This document shows, piece by piece, positions 5,767 to 6,901 of a DNA stretch of 6,901 bases. The translations under genes were made by a program, and so were the position numbers. Source of the DNA: an uncultured Rhodanobacter sp. (GTDB lineage: Bacteria; Pseudomonadota; Gammaproteobacteria; Xanthomonadales; Rhodanobacteraceae); contig CAIKJM010000315.1 in assembly GCA_903827735.1 (NCBI GenBank), positions 1-6,901 of the forward strand, given 5' to 3'. A model generated the notes under the pieces. The model had not been told where the DNA came from. It did not search any database and saw only the letters and a list, made by a program, of their open reading frames with translations. Each line of letters begins with the position of its first letter. Positions within the stretch are counted from its first letter, which is position 1.

Positions 5767-6114
5767 ATGCCCCGCAGCCACTACTACCTATCTATCGCCG
5801 ACCTCGCCAAGGCGCACGGCAGCGACCCGCGATTTTCCTACAGTGGTGCCGGCCCGGATGATTTCGCCACGGCGATGCAGCAGGCCCTGCGCGATGCGGA
5901 TCTGTTCAACCGCTGGCGCGCAGCGCAGCCCGATCCTGACGCGGTCGATGCCAGTCTGGCGGCGACCGATCCGCAGGCCGAAGTGAAGGCCACGGTCAGC
6001 GACCTGCACATCGACGTGGAGCTGCTGACTACACTGCCGATGAGCGTGGTGCGCCAGCGGCTGAACTTGCTGATCGGGAGCGCCTGGCAGCTGCGCGATA
6101 TGCGATCCGCCTGA
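5767..6114 (+). CDS. Uncharacterised 115-residue protein
   Basis: I do not recognise the family with certainty. The start at ATG 5767 is supported by GGAG 5 nt upstream (5758-5761), and third-position GC is high as in the neighbours, so the gene looks real. The protein begins MPRSHYYLSIADLAKAHG, has a likely helix with DDFATAMQQALRDADLFNRW (31-50), a Pro/Asp-rich middle (55-70, PDPDAVDASLAATDPQ), then HIDVELLTTLPMSVVRQRLNLL (81-102) that could be a strand followed by a helix, and ends WQLRDMRSA. It has no signal peptide, membrane segment, cysteine or known catalytic motif, so a small soluble cytoplasmic protein is likely. It looks like the kind of small conserved protein seen in Xanthomonadales, but this is memory, not a search. 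It sits 97 bp after bioD and may share its transcript. Confidence 0.78.
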   Translation: MPRSHYYLSIADLAKAHGSDPRFSYSGAGPDDFATAMQQALRDADLFNRWRAAQPDPDAVDASLAATDPQAEVKATVSDLHIDVELLTTLPMSVVRQRLNLLIGSAWQLRDMRSA

Positions 6115-6128
6115 GACCGGGCGTCTCA
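6112..6128 (+). terminator. Stem-loop at the stop codon of the 115-residue protein, weak terminator candidate
   Basis: TGAGAC (6112-6117, including the stop codon TGA) pairs perfectly with GTCTCA (6123-6128) over a 5-nt loop. The following bases (AGTTGATG) contain only short T content, so an intrinsic terminator is possible but weak. Confidence 0.3.
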
Positions 6129-6338
6129 AGTTGATGATCCAGCACGGGCCAGTGACGGCGACCCATCGGGCACGCCGGCGCGTTTAGCGTGGGTTGTTAC
6201 TGCATTCGGCGTAGCTGTACCGCCGCCCCTGACTTTCGGCCCTTGGAAGAATCGAGCCAGAATCGTTAGAGTTGACAGCTGACTATCGTTCACGGGTTCT
6301 GTGGACGCGTTATCTTGCACAACTCTTGGGGAAACTCG
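6115..6338 (+). other. Intergenic region before the M3 peptidase gene
   Basis: These 224 bp hold no convincing gene. They contain a stem-loop at 6207-6225 (CGGCG with CGCCG, plus TA/TA across a bulge, loop GCTG) without a U-run, an exact TTGACA at 6272-6277 that lacks a -10 partner at 15-19 bp, and a weaker promoter-like pair TTCACG (6289-6294), 16 bp, TATCTT (6311-6316) that would give a leader of about 16 nt. The GGGGA at 6328-6332 is the ribosome binding site of the next gene. Confidence 0.4.
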
Positions 6339-6901
6339 ATGCTCCGTCTTCGCATGATCGTTATCGCCACATCCATTGCTCTGACCGCCTGCTCGCAGCC
6401 GTCCGACGACAGCAGCAAGCAGCCCGCGGCCAGCGCCACGGTGGCGCACGCCAGCACGGCCATTGCCCCCGCGCCCGCCGCGAGCGCAAGCAATCCGTTT
6501 TTCGCCGCCAGCACGCTGCCGTTCCAGGCCCCGCCGTTCGACAAGATCACCGAGGCCGATTACCAGCCAGCGATCGAAGAAGGCATGAAGCAGCATTTGG
6601 CCGAGATCGAGAAGATCGCCGACAACCCCGATGCGCCGACCTTCGACAACACTTATGTGGCGATGGAGAAATCCGGCGCGCTGCTGACCCGCGCCATGAT
6701 GGCGTTCGAAGGCGTGGCCCAGGCGAACACCAGCGACACGCTGCAGAAGGTGGAAGAGGAAGAGGCGCCGAAGCTGGCCGCCCATCGCGACGCGATCAAC
6801 CTCAACAGCAAGCTGTTTGCGCGCGTGCAGGCGGTATACGACCAGCGCAATACGCTAAAGCTCGATCCCGAATCGTTGCGCCTGGTTGAAGTGACCTATG
6901 A
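6339..6901 (+). CDS. dcp: M3-family peptidyl-dipeptidase (Dcp-like) lipoprotein, N-terminal part only
   Basis: The open frame from ATG 6339 gives 187 residues and runs off the right edge. A lipoprotein signal (MLRLRM, hydrophobic core, lipobox LTAC with Cys18) is followed by an Ala/Ser/Pro-rich tether to about residue 50. From 52 on the sequence follows the N-terminal helical domain of E. coli Dcp closely: NPFFAASTLPFQAPPFD, ADYQPAIEEGM, TFDNTYVAMEKSGALLTR, LNSKLFARVQAVYDQR and LDPESLRLVEV all have direct counterparts. Dcp removes C-terminal dipeptides with a zinc HEXXH centre, which lies beyond the window, so catalytic competence cannot be judged. The family is about 680-720 residues. The lipid anchor would place it at the periplasmic face of the envelope, unlike the E. 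coli enzyme. GGGGA 6 nt before the ATG supports the start. Confidence 0.9.
   Translation, partial: MLRLRMIVIATSIALTACSQPSDDSSKQPAASATVAHASTAIAPAPAASASNPFFAASTLPFQAPPFDKITEADYQPAIEEGMKQHLAEIEKIADNPDAPTFDNTYVAMEKSGALLTRAMMAFEGVAQANTSDTLQKVEEEEAPKLAAHRDAINLNSKLFARVQAVYDQRNTLKLDPESLRLVEVTY

Noticed and set aside
6126..6889. Overlapping open frames on both strands over the M3 peptidase start
   Set aside because: The frame from 6339 gives a lipoprotein signal and clear Dcp similarity; the others are Arg-rich shadows.
1..6901. Defence island, mobile element or other new multi-gene system
   Set aside because: All genes but one belong to known housekeeping or envelope families, composition looks even, and there are no transposase, integrase, inverted terminal repeats or CRISPR-like repeats.

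Overview
This window reads as ordinary chromosomal DNA of a GC-rich gammaproteobacterium, most likely of the Xanthomonadales (Xanthomonadaceae or Rhodanobacteraceae, Dyella/Rhodanobacter-like). That placement rests on remembered protein character and gene order (engB, cytochrome c4, dsbA genes and an EEP-family nuclease together), not on a search. I see no mobile element, CRISPR array, rRNA or tRNA gene, phage gene or toxin-antitoxin pair. Coding sequence fills most of the window.

Layout. (1) Positions 1-3525, minus strand, read right to left: a diheme cytochrome c4, a DsbA-like lipoprotein with a long Ala/Ser/Thr/Pro tether (CPAC active site), a second DsbA-like lipoprotein (CIHC active site), and an endonuclease/exonuclease/phosphatase (EEP) family protein that runs off the left edge. 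A good sigma70-type promoter (TTGACC, 18 bp, GATAAT) lies in front of cytochrome c4 and could drive the whole set. (2) 3642-4289, plus strand: the ribosome-assembly GTPase EngB (YihA), divergent from cytochrome c4. (3) 4315-4806, minus strand: free methionine-(R)-sulfoxide reductase (MsrC, a GAF-domain enzyme), convergent with engB. (4) 4989-5669, plus strand: dethiobiotin synthetase BioD with a GTG start, divergent from msrC. (5) 5767-6114, plus strand: a 115-residue protein of unknown function. (6) From 6339, plus strand: the N-terminal 187 residues of an M3-family peptidyl-dipeptidase (Dcp-like) with a lipoprotein signal, cut by the right edge.

How the genes work together. The minus-strand block is an envelope redox set: two thiol oxidases of the DsbA type next to a c-type cytochrome whose two CXXCH motifs are themselves possible DsbA substrates before heme attachment. 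MsrC protects free methionine from oxidation, BioD makes a biotin precursor, EngB serves 50S ribosome assembly, and the M3 peptidase would degrade oligopeptides at the envelope. These last genes share no obvious pathway.

No new system is evident. The points most worth a second look are the cytochrome c4 promoter packed against the engB start, a pair of mutually exclusive hairpins between cytochrome c4 and dsbA, a perfect 12-bp palindrome in front of msrC, the tandem unequal DsbA pair, and the unassigned 115-residue protein.
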